A stretch of DNA of 64,000 nucleotides from Pelargonium tetragonum. Taxonomy: Eukaryota > Streptophyta > Magnoliopsida > Geraniales > Geraniaceae. The notes beneath the pieces are model-generated. The model saw only the letters and a list, made by a program, of their open reading frames with translations, made no database searches and was not told where the DNA came from. The position numbers and the translations under genes are program-made. Shown piece by piece: positions 25,800 to 38,380 of the stretch. Location of the stretch: the NCBI GenBank assembly GCA_036897445.1, contig JAYMTL010000045.1:59387-123386 (forward strand), given 5' to 3'. Positions within the stretch are counted from its first letter, which is position 1. Each line of letters begins with the position of its first letter.

Positions 25800-28700
25800 T
25801 CCTTTTTCATCCTTGTAAATTAAATAAATATAGGATTATTTACTTATAAAAGAATTACTTTCAGTTTCACTTTATTCTACATTTCTTAGTTAACCTGGTT
25901 TATAAAGAAGAGTAGAGTAATTTAAGAAACTTCCGAAAATGGCAAAGGATTTTCCTAAAGCAAGCTTTTTTTAGAGACCCCTATCATTCTTTTTGAATTC
26001 GCTGCTTATTGGATTCGTTATGAGTAGAATTTATATGAAAAATACAGGAAATAAAAATTGCAATTCCATCCGCTAAAAACGAAAGAGCTGGCTATTAAAT
26101 AGGAGTGCCCTTGCGAACCCAGCTTGTCCTTATGAAGAATTTTATCTTACCCTCTAATTGCTCCTTGGTTCTTAAGGAGCTCGGGTACTTAAACTTAATT
26201 CAAAAGAAAGTAATTCCTATAATAATTATGGATCCAGAGGGATTAATTCTAAAAATTTTTAGTCCTTAAAGTTATTATCTAGAATACCTTTTTCTATCTA
26301 CTATCAAGCAGAGGAGCTAAATTAGGACAAGGCCTTCGCGCGGGTATTACACAAGGTATCGACTCAGAAATCCTTATATTATATAAATATAAAGAAAAAC
26401 TTATAAAATGACTCAACAGCATTCCTATTTAATGAGTGTCGATTAAAAAGTACTCCACTTAAATACTATAGCTCTGCTAATGGGGAACTTCCTGTAATAA
26501 GTGGGGTTTCATTTTAGTGCATAAGTATTTATTTGGTATTTTAAGTAAACTTGGAAACAGTTTAGTATTGAGTACTCCCTGTGTTACAGAATTTGGCAGG
26601 ATTTTTCTTTAGAATAATCAAAGGGTGTGCTCCACAAGGTCGGGTATGGTGAATCTTCCTAAAATTTAGAAAGGCGGGATTCGATAATCGGAGAGTTTCT
26701 ACTAAGAACTGCGGGGTTTGCGTATCCTTTTAAAATGGGTGAATAAAAGCAATTGTAGTAACTAAGAGAGTTACCCCTATTCATTATAAATAAAGCAGAA
26801 TTTTATGTTAAGCCCTAAGAAAATCCGAGGGTTCAAAAATCTTCGGCCTTTTAATTACATTACCTTGACTAAACTCATAAAAAAGAGACTTACTATGCTA
26901 GTAGTTAAAACACTCTTCTAGAGATTTGTCCTTTTTATATTTAGATTATAAATTATATAAGGGTGGTACGGCAGAAACCTAAAAGCATTTTTTCCTATAT
27001 TCTATTTACTGAATTATTAGTATCCCCTGTACATAAGAACCCAGTAACCGCGCTAATTATAATTGAAGCCCTTCAAAGTCACAAAATTGGGTTGCTATAA
27101 TGCCTACTAAACTTACGCCTTAGCCCTTAACTGCATATCCCCCTTAATTGAAATTATCAAATCCTGGAAATTTCTACTTAGGTATTATTCAGTCACACAG
27201 AATAGGGGTATTCTACTTTTACATCAAAAATGCTGTTTTGTTTTAGTTTGATGACTCATATACAAGAGTCCTTTAAAATAAAGGGGGGTTGACATTGCTA
27301 AGTTAGGGGTTTGATTTTTCTAAAGTAAACATGTCAAGAGATCGCTCCTTTTGAGATTTGAGAATTCTTTATTCCGTATTCAAAAAAATCCTCCTTTAGG
27401 TGCTTTTTTCAACTAACGGCAATCCTTTTAATACAACTAAAGAATAGGGTTCCCCAATAAAATATCACACGGAGGATAATTATTAGCTAAAGCTCTGCTG
27501 GTTTAAAGTGTTTAAACTACTTATATATATAAGGACTCCTATCTTCTTATATATCCCGGGTCAAGCACAATTTAGAAAGGGGGTACTTACTAGCTAGAGA
27601 TAGAAAAATTCTAGGCACTTTTGATTATAAAATTCTCCGAGAAATGCATAAAATGAAAACTTTTGACCGCAGGATTGCGAAGTTTTTTTACAACAAATTG
27701 CTAAATTAAGAACCTCGTTTAACGAAGCATAACTCTCTTTTTAGACCACTAAGCGCAAAAGTTTTTTAGATGCATAGGAAAACCTCTTATTCTACTATTT
27801 TTTTAGTTTGAGCTTCACATTAAGTGTTAACCCGTATTGCTGCTATTCTTTATATTAAGCACCCTTGAATATTTAATAAAAGATATTCGAGGCTCGGAAA
27901 TTCCTTAGCAGCCTCCTCTTATCCTATAGGAAGAGTGTCCCCAGATGTAGCTTAAGTTTAAGGAAAAGGCTCCTGGTTAGCTTTTATATTCAATTGCGTA
28001 TAACTAAAAGAAGCAGAATAACTAACATTTTAGGGGCTGAACCTTCTTTTATTATAAGATAGTAGAGAGTGGTAAGAGAATGACTTCCTAGATTAGTTAG
28101 TATCTTGCGTTTATATAACTTCATTGGTTTTAGTACTAAATCTGGATTGGCTCCACAACTTAAAGTTAAAGATAGAACTAGAACTATGCGTCTGACAAAT
28201 ACTGAAAAATATTAAAAAGAACCAAATTGAAAACTAAAGAAAATTTATGTGCTTTTATTCATTATAGGAAAACCGGAATTATACCGTTGGTATAATGATT
28301 TGAGTTCTTACCTTCATTTATGTAAAGGAAATTACTACCAAGTCATAAGGCTTCTTGCGGTGAACAAGTATCTATTAGTCTTTCTCAATTTTATCGGGAA
28401 CGATTCTTATATTACATCCTTTTTAAGAAATCCTTGTTAAGAGCAAGGAGGAGCTTCCCCAGCCTCTGTTTACGTAACTTTTCTAAGAATAAAAGGGTTT
28501 TAATTACCTATTATATTTACAGTCGGTATAAAGACTCCTCCAGGAAGCTCAGTGCTGTGGTTTAATAAAAATTTTCCCTTGTCTGACCGCGTTTTACACT
28601 CGAAAAGCCCTTGTTAGTATAAAGGGGGGACTCAAATTAGAAATAGTTCAAAGAAAAGGGACTTATAAAATACGGAAAGATTTTTAATAAAAGTGGGCCC

Positions 28701-29134
28701 TTGCTTCGATATTCTGGATTTCTTGTATATAATATAAATAAAGGTATTAAATTTCAGATTCATGGGACATTTTCTCTTACAATATGTGGGTAATTCCGTG
28801 TTAAGAAGTTGGGTCCTGTACAAGAGGTTTTCAGGACATGTACTAGACCTATTTTCATTACTAGATGATGAGACACTTAAACTCCTAGGCGTTTAAAACT
28901 AAAAGCTTGGAGACTTGTGACATGCTTTATTTTATACCATTTATACAAGGCATTCCTCTGTATATAAATCGCCCATAAACTTTGAAAGAGCGAAGTCATC
29001 ATACCTTCTGTATAATTCCGTAACTAAAAGGAATTCCCTGAGTAGAACGAGTGTCCACACTAGTAAAAAAAGTATAAAACACGTGTAGAGCCCTTTGGTT
29101 ATCTTCTTACTTTTTTCAGAACTCCTAAAATCTT

Positions 29135-29160
29135 GCTTTCTGGCGAAGGGTCCTTTTATG
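29135..29160 (+). repeat. Short dispersed repeat, copy 1
   Basis: GCTTTC-tGGCGAAGGGTCC-TTTT-ATG here matches 58055-58079 with one substitution and one missing T. The flanks do not match. It may be a scrap of a dispersed element. Confidence 0.35.
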
Positions 29161-31773
29161 ACTCGTCAGTTTTAGCGTATAGTTTGAGTCCCGTATATTG
29201 GGCATCTCTTTAGAATATTAGGCAATTGTTCTAAATGAGAGAGACCCGAGCTTTGAGTCTTGAAGTTTTTATTTTATAAAGTAACCTGTAATATAACCGG
29301 GAATCTATAATCCAGAAAAAGGCATCGCTTTGCACCCCTCCCAATCGAAGCAACAACCCCTTTGTCAAACGACAAACGGATTTACCTCCTTGTTTAGACT
29401 AGACATTTTCAGGCCAGTACCTAAGTCTGATTGGTTATTAAAAAAACCTTCGATAATTAAAAGAATTTAAGGAATATCTAATGAGCTAAGACTTTCGCTC
29501 ACAATTAATCTTTATGAACAATGCTAAACTCTTGTACCGCAGCGAGTTCAGAAGCTAGCACCTATCTGCATGAATTCTATTGGACCTAAGCTTGCTTTTT
29601 AAAGGCCTCTCTAGTTCTCAATCTACTCAACTTCTAAGTTATTTGCCCAGTTTTGAAACTTTTGGCACTTCATTTTCTTCGTGGAGGAGCTCCGTTTAAA
29701 GAGTCTCTGCTCCCAATCCCGCACATGAGAGGATATACCTAACTTGATTAGTCAATAGGGTTTAACAAAATTCAGTAAGGATTTACCCTATTTCAATTTG
29801 GGCTTTATTTATTATAAAATTCTTAGTAATAGCGGGATTTCCGGGTTTCCAAAACCTACGCAAAGCTACTCCCGCTTTAAGTTCTATTTTGCCCCTAAAT
29901 TTGTTTCCACTTAAGGAAAAGTTCTATACCCGAGTAGCTCTTTCTAAGATCCTATAACAAGGAAATTCTTAGCGCATAGGAGTCAAATTTTCTTTATATT
30001 CGAACAAGCCCGCGGGGAGTTTGGTACGTTAAGACATATTTAAAAAAAGTATAGTACCTTCAGCTAATTTTAGGTTTTCAAGGCATTTACGCTATCCGAA
30101 CAGAAATATAGAAGCAGCCTTTTCTAAGACGAGGACTTTTTATTAAATATTTTTATTTTACCCAGGGTTATCTTAAGATAAAAAAGATTTGGAAATTGCT
30201 CTAAGAGTAAAACCCGCGATATAATTTAAGTTATGCACTTTTTGTAAAACCAACTCAAAGATCAAGGGGAATCCTTGGTGAGAGGACACTGGGCTCTTTC
30301 AAAAACAGGAAATCGTGGGGTTTAGCCCTTTTGTATCTTAGCACAGGACTAAAAAACTTAAAGTATGTCTATTCAAATTCAAATAGAAAAGCTTTGTAAT
30401 CACCCCAAGGGCTTTTTTCTTTATAAGGATAAGGGTAGGTAAAAAGAACTTCTATAAAGAGGATAAGCTCGATCAAGGCATGTAGTAACTAAATCTTAAA
30501 AAGATGTTTTGCAATCTTAGACACCCTAAAATCTCTAACAACTCCGGTTTTTTCAAAAAGAGTGAATTTTTTGTAATTGCTGAAGAAAGTGGTGCCCTTT
30601 GCGCTCTACACTCGCACCAAATTCAGGTCTAATGCACGAGAAAGAGCCTATGCCTAAAGATATCTATTAGTGAGTCCGGTAAATCTGGAATCTTGTGAGC
30701 TAAAGGTTAAAAAGGTAGCGATAAACTCTAGTATAAAATATTACAAAGAAAAGCGGATAGACTTTACTTAAAACATTGGAATACCTAAAACAAAAAGAAG
30801 CTAAGTTCCCGAACCTATGTAATTTCTATGCCACGGAAAAGGGTAAAAGCAGAACTAACAAATTCTGCGCGTATCCTATTTACAAAGAGTGCAGCGGGGC
30901 GCTTAAGATAGAAACAAAGAGATATAGAACCGGGGGTTGTAAATATTTCTCAGTCTTAGTATACGGGATTCGAACTCCTGTATTTTTCTTAGTTTTATAG
31001 TAATTAGTAAGGGGATAGGTAAGGTTACCGAACAAGGTGGAAGTGGAATGAGACTTAGTAACTGAGTAAGGAGGCATGTTTCTTATAATCTTTTTTGAGA
31101 AGCTTGGTTTTTAGAAGAGGCCGCGGTTTCCTATGTTAGTTTCTCTTTTAGGGGTTTTAGTTCGGGGTATTCTTAAAGCCAGGAAATGAAAAGTACAGAG
31201 CTTTTCCCCACAGATATAAAACTTCGTTTTACAAGATAAAGTTTAGTAGTACAAGCCCTGGGTATAAGTATTTCCTCTGTTTCCAGGTTTCCGGAATCTC
31301 TAAACGAAGAGTCTCTAGGAAAGACCCAAGACTTTCTTTACTAGTCCATAAGGCAGCGCTTTATAAAGGAAAATATTAACAACCAGTAATTAGAGAAAGG
31401 CACTAACTCAATTTTTATAAGTAAGAACTTGTAACAAGTAACAATCCTTTATAAGTTTTAAGGCGGGAGTTAAAGGACTGGGTAGATTGCTTTTGCGTGT
31501 CTTTATTATCAAGTGTTTCGAGTTTATATAGTAAGAAACGTTGAGGAAATGAAAGAATGAAGCTATAAAGTCACAGGCTTCCGGCTTTTCAGTAAAAAAG
31601 TAGAGTTAAGGCCTGCTTTGGTGGTCTTGCTCCTTGTGCTATGGGGTTGTTAGCAATCTGGATAAAGGTAATAGCTAGGAGGATCTAAGAATTAAGGAAC
31701 AGTTTCCAATAATGATTTAGATTTTACAAGAGAAAACTTAAAGGAATTCGCTGGGAAAGTTGTAAAGGAAGCT

Positions 31774-31799
31774 CTCTACTAGAGGCAGGTTTTCTTCCC
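31774..31799 (+). repeat. Local direct repeat, copy 1
   Basis: CTCTACTAGAGGCAGGT followed by TTTCTTCCC. The same two blocks recur 221 bases downstream with four extra bases between them. CTACTAG is close to self-complementary. Confidence 0.6.
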
Positions 31800-31994
31800 G
31801 ATCAGGTTCAGTTTATAAGTCACAAGGTAACGAAGTTAAAGGAATTCCTTTTCCTCAGCTCCAGGTCTAGGCTATAAGTTGGGAGTAAGTAAGCCAGAGA
31901 TCCGCTTTATTTGTATTTTTGTTATGTACCTCTTAGACTGATAAAGAAACGAAAGAAAAAGAAGATGAATAGGTAAAATCTAACGGGTAAGGCC

Positions 31995-32024
31995 CTCTAC
32001 TAGAGGCAGGTAGTCTTTCTTCCC
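31995..32024 (+). repeat. Local direct repeat, copy 2
   Basis: CTCTACTAGAGGCAGGT, then AGTC, then TTTCTTCCC. It matches copy 1 at 31774 exactly apart from the four-base insertion, which points to a local duplication. Confidence 0.6.
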
Positions 32025-32060
32025 ATTTTTCTTTTGGTTATTTATTTAGGAAGTTATAGC

Positions 32061-34451
32061 TCATAAGACTCTAACGAAGGGTGCCCTTAACACGTCTATA
32101 AATTTAATACAGAGGATTCCTTTATAAGTAGATACGTTTTCTTTGAAACAACTATTGCATAGGTTGCACTTTTGTTAAGCTTAGTTTGGCAGTTATAGTC
32201 ACTAAAATTACAAGCCTTTATTTAATTGAAACAAAACCCCCCTTTTAGATAACCCTTCCCTTAAAAATCCTTTTTACAAATAAACGGATGTCTGATAAGT
32301 CTTTAGTATAAGCGTAGCGAATACAGGGAACCATAACAACAGGAGTATAGCTCATTACATTATAAGAAAGGTATTAAGACTCTAAAGAAAGATATATAGC
32401 TCTGATAGGCTGAGGGTTAAGAAAGCTACAAACAAAATATAAGAAATAATAAATAGAACTGAATTTAGGTTTTCCTACAAACAAAAGCATTACTGTACGG
32501 GTTATATACTACTTATTGTTCTCTAAAAGGTAATCTTGCATATTGCTATATATAAGGGGTTTTCCGAGTTCCTTTTTAGGGGGACTCTTTCTTATTGTAG
32601 TGCCACTTACTTTTTTTAGACCGAAGTTTGTTCTTATTTAGATTTACAGCCTAGAACTTTTGCCTTTTAAATCATACTACTTTTTAAGAGACCCCTCCCG
32701 ATTACCCTTAATGCAGTATAAATTCTTTTCATTTTTCGTCTGGAGGCCTTAGAGTCCCGGTTTATTTAAAGTTATTGCAGTTCAAAAAGGATCCTTAGTA
32801 ATAGAATGGAAAAGCTTTTCATGCAGTAAAGTCACGAACAAGAGTATTTCGTTTCACCTACCAAAGTTTGGTGCAGATTATATAATAAATAAAATAAAGA
32901 ATTCGGGTAGAACAGTTAAAGTGGATCTCATTTTTACACTGGTGCAGAATTTCGACAAAAGTTCAAATATTTTACTAGAGCCCACCTTTGAAAAGAAAAA
33001 CCCTGAGGAAGTCCCAAATCCTAAAAACCTCATTAAATTAGGGCAGCTCGATGAGTATAAACCAAATATGAAATCCTGCTAGATTTTACTTCAATTTCTG
33101 TAGTATAAAGTAAAAAATCCTTAAAATCAGCCACCGTGATACCTTTCTTTAGTATGTTCTGAGGAGTCTCTTGGAAGAAATCTTAAGCAATAGGTTTCCC
33201 AGTAAAACTTGTATCTAAAGGAGATCAAGCCCTAGTATATAGTGATCCTGGCTTTAACTAATTAGAATTCTTAAGTTCAAATCTGCTTTAGTTCTATTAA
33301 GTGTCTTTACCAGAAACAAGGGAACCTTGAAAGTGTACTCTTACTCCTCTTTTCTTTAAAAACTCAAAACTAAGAATCAACTTACTTTATAGCTCGAATA
33401 CCCTTAGCCAAAAATACAGGAATAAGAGAAGATATGGGTTCCCCCAAGAATTCTTCATAAGACCTTGTTTATGATTCTCAAGAGCTTTCTTACAAGCGAG
33501 TCAATACCCTTGCCTTTTGAAAACCCTTGTGTTAACTTTCAATATATGGGAAATCCTGTGCGGAGCTTTTTTCAGTAAAAAAGTTTAAAGAAAGCATTAC
33601 TCTTAAAGAAAAAGAAGTCCTTTTTTGAGTTTAACGACTGTCTTCAGTGTTTTTTGTGTATTTATTATCAATCCTTGTGCCTTGGCAACTAAAAACTCAT
33701 CTCATATTAATAGAAAAATTCCAAGTATGTCTTGTCCAAGATTTTCCTTTTACTGGAGATATCTTTTAAACTCTTCGAATTGAGTGAGAGGGGTCGGCTT
33801 ACGCCATTTTAAGGGATTTGAAGCATGTACTTTATATAAATTAGAGGGGGCTAGAAATTTGTAAGTGCTTTTATAGACAAATTGACTTACAGGGGCAAAA
33901 CAGGAAACTAAACCCAAACCTTATCCTTGTTAAGAATCCTTTTTAGGAATTTCCGCATTAGGCTTACTTTTCAATACCTTTTTAAGCTCTTTAGTTGACT
34001 TTGAAACCTTTCCTTTGGATTTTCTAGGAGCTACTGCGAAAGTTTCTAAATTACACTTTTATTTATTCTTTCTTTTTGGGATTCCTATAGTTAGCGTTTA
34101 AGTAGGCACTTGACTTTGAATTTTGTTAAGCTTCAAACGCGCACTTCTAATGGAATAAACCGGATACTTATGTGGAAGACTCAGAATCCTGTCTTAGTAG
34201 TGGGGGAACTTCGCTCTTTTTTTCATAAAAAAGCCACTTGACTGACTCTTTTGCTTAGCTTGGCGCTACTTATCAATAAATTTTGCTACTCGAGTCTAAA
34301 AAGTAGGAACGCCTAGAGGTACCCTATCTGGTATATACAGAATTTGTTAACTTTTCTTTCTTTTAAATGCCTTTAAACTAGTAACTGGCTAATATAGAGA
34401 TAGAGCTTACATCTCCAGGATTTTTTTTACTAGATTAGAAGCTTTTATAAG
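32061..34451. other. Gene-free stretch
   Basis: No gene or repeat noticed. No open frame of 60 codons or more lies here. Confidence 0.6.
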
Positions 34452-34494
34452 CCCCAAATTGAGTTTAGGTATGGTCTTTAAACTCAATTTGGGG
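34452..34494. repeat. Perfect 16-bp hairpin
   Basis: Left arm CCCCAAATTGAGTTTA (34452-34467), loop of 11 bases (34468-34478), right arm TAAACTCAATTTGGGG (34479-34494). The arms are perfectly complementary, including four G:C pairs at the base of the stem. A chance origin is very unlikely in 64 kb. Both arms keep CpA/TpG steps, so the structure is probably younger than the surrounding skewed DNA or conserved by gene conversion. It has no T-run after it, so a rho-independent terminator is not indicated; a foldback or MITE remnant is more likely. Confidence 0.85.
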
Positions 34495-34499
34495 AATCC

Positions 34500-35440
34500 A
34501 TAAAAAAGTTTGTTAAAGGCTTTAAATCTCCTTACCTTAATAGCTACAAAAAGGAATTCTAGAGCTAAGGAAGTCGCAGTTATTTGTATTTAGTTTTGGT
34601 AAGGATCTTTAAAAGAGAAGTCTTTATCCATGTTCTGTCTGTTTTAGTCTTGGGGGCTTTTAGTAAATAAGGAAGATGAAAGCCCTGAGGACTCTTTTTA
34701 ACTTGTTGTTCCTCTGTATTCTTTTAAGGCAATTTAAAGAGTAAAAGAACTTAAGCTAAAATAATCCTTTGCTTTCATGTTACTTTGTTTCCAGTTAAGG
34801 ATAATCAATTAAACCGTTATAGTTTTTGCCTTCTTCAAGGAATCCTATCTGGATCTATACCTGGTTTTTCTATTATACTTTTTATTTAATCCGTTTTCGT
34901 ACCCGAGGATTCCTAGAAGCTACTAATCAAATAGACTCCGTAAATTTGCCCAGAACTCGTTCTTTATCCGTTGTTAGGAATTTCCTTGGGTTAGATAGCA
35001 GAAAAGCATAAAGAAAACCCTTTTCTGCCTGCATATTTATTCTATAACTCCAGGATTTCCAATTACTCCTAAGCTTTATAGCACTATTCACTATTATAGG
35101 CTTGAGTTTTACTAACTTCTTTCTCTAGGTCTTGCTCTTCGTTAACTCTATATTGGGAAGTTTAAGGACGCGAAAGTAGACCTTTTTTATATCCCTATCT
35201 TTTCTATCGGCTGGATTTTGGGTTGCAAAATCTATTAAACTATACTATATCTTATCTCAAAAAGAAGGAAAACCCTTAGAGTTTAGAAAGGTAGAGTATC
35301 TTACTGGGTTTAGTCTTAGTTTTGTTCCTAGTAAATAAAAGAGGAAGTGTCTATCAAGAAAAGTAAACAGAATCAGATGCAGCAGTTTTTGTTTCTATAT
35401 TTCAGGTTTCTGATAGTCTGAGAGCAAAAGAACTGAAGTT
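34500..35440. other. Gene-free stretch
   Basis: One 61-codon frame at 34826-35011 (plus) has no recognisable feature. Nothing else seen. Confidence 0.5.
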
Positions 35441-35445
35441 TAAAT

Positions 35446-35960
35446 GTTCTCTATTATATGTGGTAAGTGGGTACACAATAGGGGTTTCCTTCTATTTATT
35501 TGGATTTAAGAGTATTATAAAGACAGGAAAAGTGATAGCTCTTAAGAGGTTAGGTCCCGGGAAGGTATATATCTGAGGAAGATACAGATAGAGAATTTTA
35601 TACCTATGATGAATAGAATAAGAGATACGAAGCCTAGCTTTTAAGAAAAAAGGGTCCTTTTAAGGTTAAGACCTGGATTACGAAAGCTGTAGAAAAAAAT
35701 AAGAAGGTGGGGCTAGGTGAAGCAAATAAGTAGAAAATCCAGTAAATGTAAGTTATAGACTTTGATTTACGAGTGTCCGGATCGGCTATATCCATATAAA
35801 AGCTTTCCAATTCCTTACTGCTTTTACTTTTACAGGGGTATTTAACGTCCGTTTTTATTATAAGAAATGGAAAGAAAAAGATAGCTAGCTTTTTATACTT
35901 TAGCAAAATATTATTCGAATCCATCGAAACAAAAGCATCCGCAACAACGGGTGTCCTCGC
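35446..35960 (+). pseudogene. Possible coding relic, charged product
   Basis: One plus-strand frame reads as a charged, evenly mixed protein if TAG and TAA are taken as lost Gln codons. It includes the segment SEEDTDREFYTYDE near 35574-35615 and an IDFDLR segment near 35760. It carries one TGA and many TAG/TAA codons, so it is thoroughly broken. A competing frame in the first 150 bases is fully open and also looks plausible, and a 96-codon minus-strand frame (35634-35924) overlaps it, so frame choice is uncertain. No family recognised. Purine-rich DNA makes protein-like readings easy, hence the low confidence. Confidence 0.2.
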
Positions 35961-36788
35961 ACGCAGTTAGTGGCACTTGTGTATGTCCTTAAGTGCTATA
36001 ATTTTAATGTGTATAAAGAGACTTTTTCTTAATTCTTTTTATTCCCAGTATTCTATATGTACTACTCATTAGTCAGAAAGGAGGTAAATGTCCTTTTGAG
36101 TCACATTAAGCGAGATACTTTATATTATAAATTCTATTATAAAAAAGACATATAACATAACTTAAGTTCTCTAAGGGATTTTTTATTTTCAAATTATAAA
36201 GAGGATAAGAAGACTCGGCAAGAACAACACTATCAAAGATAAAATAGAGTTATAATCACTCTATAAACTATAGAATTCCTTTGTTCCTGTAATTAGATGT
36301 CTAGTAAACAGAAAAGACTAAGGAACCGGGGGTACTCTTTATTCTAGTAAAAAAGGACTAACAAATACTTAGGGTAATTGAAAGAGCTGCTCGTTTATTT
36401 GTTTTGCTAAGATCGAATGACATTGACACTCATAAGACAAACCTTCCCTTTTTGTTAAATTACATCTAAGTTTTTACATTCCAATTCTCATAACGTTGGC
36501 AATACGCTACTCGCGGGTGACCCTTTTACCTAGGATTCCGTAAGGTAGGTTGATATAGCCAGAATCCCTTTTATACCTATCAGACTTAAAGGTTTTAGAT
36601 CCAATTCTTTAATATCACGTATTGGAATACTTATTTATTAGCACTAAGTACTAAAATGAATTAAAGGGGTAGGGATAAAGAGCGCGGATATATTGAGTAT
36701 TGCGCTTGTGTATTCATAGGGTTTACAGGTCTACTATTTATTTCATTAAAGAGAGAAACAAGGACTCAGGGTCAATGTCTTTACTGGT

Positions 36789-37592
36789 GTTAACTAATGG
36801 GAGTTTCTTACAGTACAGGAAAAAGGTTCTGAAGAAGCTCCCTTAACTACTCAATTTTATGTACAAATAAGATTTTAGAGTTACAACTACAAAAGTCCTG
36901 GTATTCGTTATGGAGAAAAAACCCTAATATTAGGTAAACTTATAATCTAAAATTGACAATTAAAATAGACGTATATAAACCTTGAACTTTCGCTTTTTTG
37001 AGCCTAACTATACATAGAAGCACAGCATTGGGCTCGACTTTTTTATAAAGCAATTCTTTACTAAAGAAGATATCCCAGAAAGTTTTTCAAATCAAAGGAG
37101 AACGTTTCCTGGAACTCTTTTTTTGAAACCGAAGTCAAAACGCCTATAACTTTATGTTTCAAGAGATTCCCTGTATATAAATATCTTAAATTAGAGTCTA
37201 TTTCTTAACAACTGCGCGGGTCATAGGAGGATTAAAAAAAGGGGGAATCCGCCGCTAAACATAAGGAGCCTTAGTAGGAGCTTATGTAGAAAAGGATCCC
37301 GATCTAAGAATTTGTAAGTGCTCAAGCTTCCTTTGTGGGTATTGCTTGAACGAAAAGAGCTCACTTTCCACTAAACTTTGCGGGATTTCTTGCCGATGTA
37401 CTAGGCCCTAAAAGGAGGTCCTTATAACTAAAAGTAAGATTTTTAGCTTAAAACGGATAGCCTGCAATAAAATAAATAATAGGGTTAAGAGGGGCTGGTT
37501 TCTTTGTTTTTATGAAGGAGCCTTTCCTATTTTTTAGGTAGAAGGAGCTTTCACCAGGTTAAAGACACCAAAAAATCTTACCGGAAATTTTT
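36789..37592 (+). repeat. Dispersed ~0.8 kb direct repeat, copy A
   Basis: Aligns end to end with 52012-52807 in the same orientation. By eye identity is about 90-93%, with roughly 50 substitutions and a dozen indels. Both copies begin TGTTAACTA (one base upstream for the T) and similarity fades after ACACCAAAAAA. There are no terminal inverted repeats. Length and a TG start would suit a solo LTR, but the 3' CA end is not clear. The 3' end overlaps the minus-strand frame at 37534-37833, which is therefore partly repeat sequence. Confidence 0.9.
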
Positions 37593-38380
37593 GTTTTGCT
37601 AAGTTAAAAGTAATAGTCTTAGAAAATTCTCGAGCCATTTTTGCTATTCGGGGTGCTTGTAAAAAAAAGTCAAATAGGAGGTTCTTCCTATAAATGCCTA
37701 TGTGGGGGCTTTGACTTTTCAGTACTTCAAGGCTGTTAGCAGATAAAGTTGTAAATAAGTAGCAGACCCTTTCTAAGAGCGCGACGGGAGTTCCTAGAAT
37801 TGCAAGTCTTTTTATATTTATATCTCCTTGCAATTGCCTAAACTTTTAACCACTTTAGGCTGATACTAAATCTTTGTGTTAGACTTTCATGAGTAATAAA
37901 AAAGAAGTTTAAGTTAGCAGGATCCTTAATTCGATCTTATCTTTCTTAGACTTATTTGTTTTCTGTATTTGTATTCGAGTTAGAGCTAGGGGAACTGGGA
38001 GAAGAGGAGTCCTTCTTAGATTTAGTATTAGAGCTATACCTGTCTTAGTCTTATTCCTTGTACTTACTGTCTGTACCTAACTAGAGTGTCTTACTTGTTC
38101 TTTTATTGTTATATAGAGAGTTAGTTGTGTTCTGTTTGTTATAGTAGTTCCTTCTTTATCTTTAAGTTACTCTACCTTAACGTAGTTATCTATTGGGAGT
38201 GTAAAGGCTTAAAGGGATAGTGTAATTGTCTATGCTTCCGACGGAAACGCTAGAGAAGGAGGCTATATCTAGGAGAGTTATTAGGTTATTAGAGTGTACT
38301 CCTGTTAGAGTAAGCAACCCAACAAATTTTGTATTACAAGCCATGTCAAAATGGGGAATGGGGAAACACAACAACCCTCA
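37534..38380 (-). pseudogene. Possible decayed transposon-type gene
   Basis: On the minus strand a frame free of TGA runs from 38380 to 37730 (about 217 codons) but contains about twelve TAA/TAG codons, no fewer than chance. It opens with the 62-codon frame at 38186-38374 and then passes through a Ser/Pro/Asn/Thr-rich low-complexity stretch (DSSSPSSPSSNSNTNT) flanked by Lys/Gln-rich segments, a composition seen in Gag-type proteins. Near 37840 the open frame shifts to the 99-codon frame at 37534-37833, which is hydrophobic and well mixed. It could be one gene broken by a frameshift and stops. No catalytic motif identified. Confidence 0.3.

Larger units (their letters stand above)
14930..31560. 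other. Gene-free stretch
   Basis: Nothing I recognise in this 16.6 kb. It contains the usual skewed texture, scattered frames of 60-85 codons without convincing composition (23175-23357 minus, 23829-24086 plus, 24504-24755 plus, 25661-25849 plus, 28249-28440 plus, 28632-28823 minus), TA tracts at 15562-15571 and 22024-22033, a pyrimidine run at 21131-21152 and a CCCCCGGGGG palindrome at 25790-25799. Overlapping 74- and 65-codon frames on opposite strands at 30776-31077 are unremarkable, though a B-box-like AGTTCGAATCC lies on the minus strand at 30966-30976. Confidence 0.6.
31561..32060. other. Less skewed patch carrying a short direct repeat
   Basis: The line at 31621-31680 has CpA+TpG 8 against ApC+GpT 6, so the depletion is absent here. 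The patch carries the two copies of a 17-base direct repeat (31774 and 31995). No gene is evident. Confidence 0.35.

Noticed and set aside
34452-34494. Rho-independent terminator
   Set aside because: The hairpin is strong but is followed by AATCC rather than a T-run, and no gene ends nearby.
36789-37592. A MITE with terminal inverted repeats
   Set aside because: The two ends of the 0.8 kb repeat are not complementary to each other.
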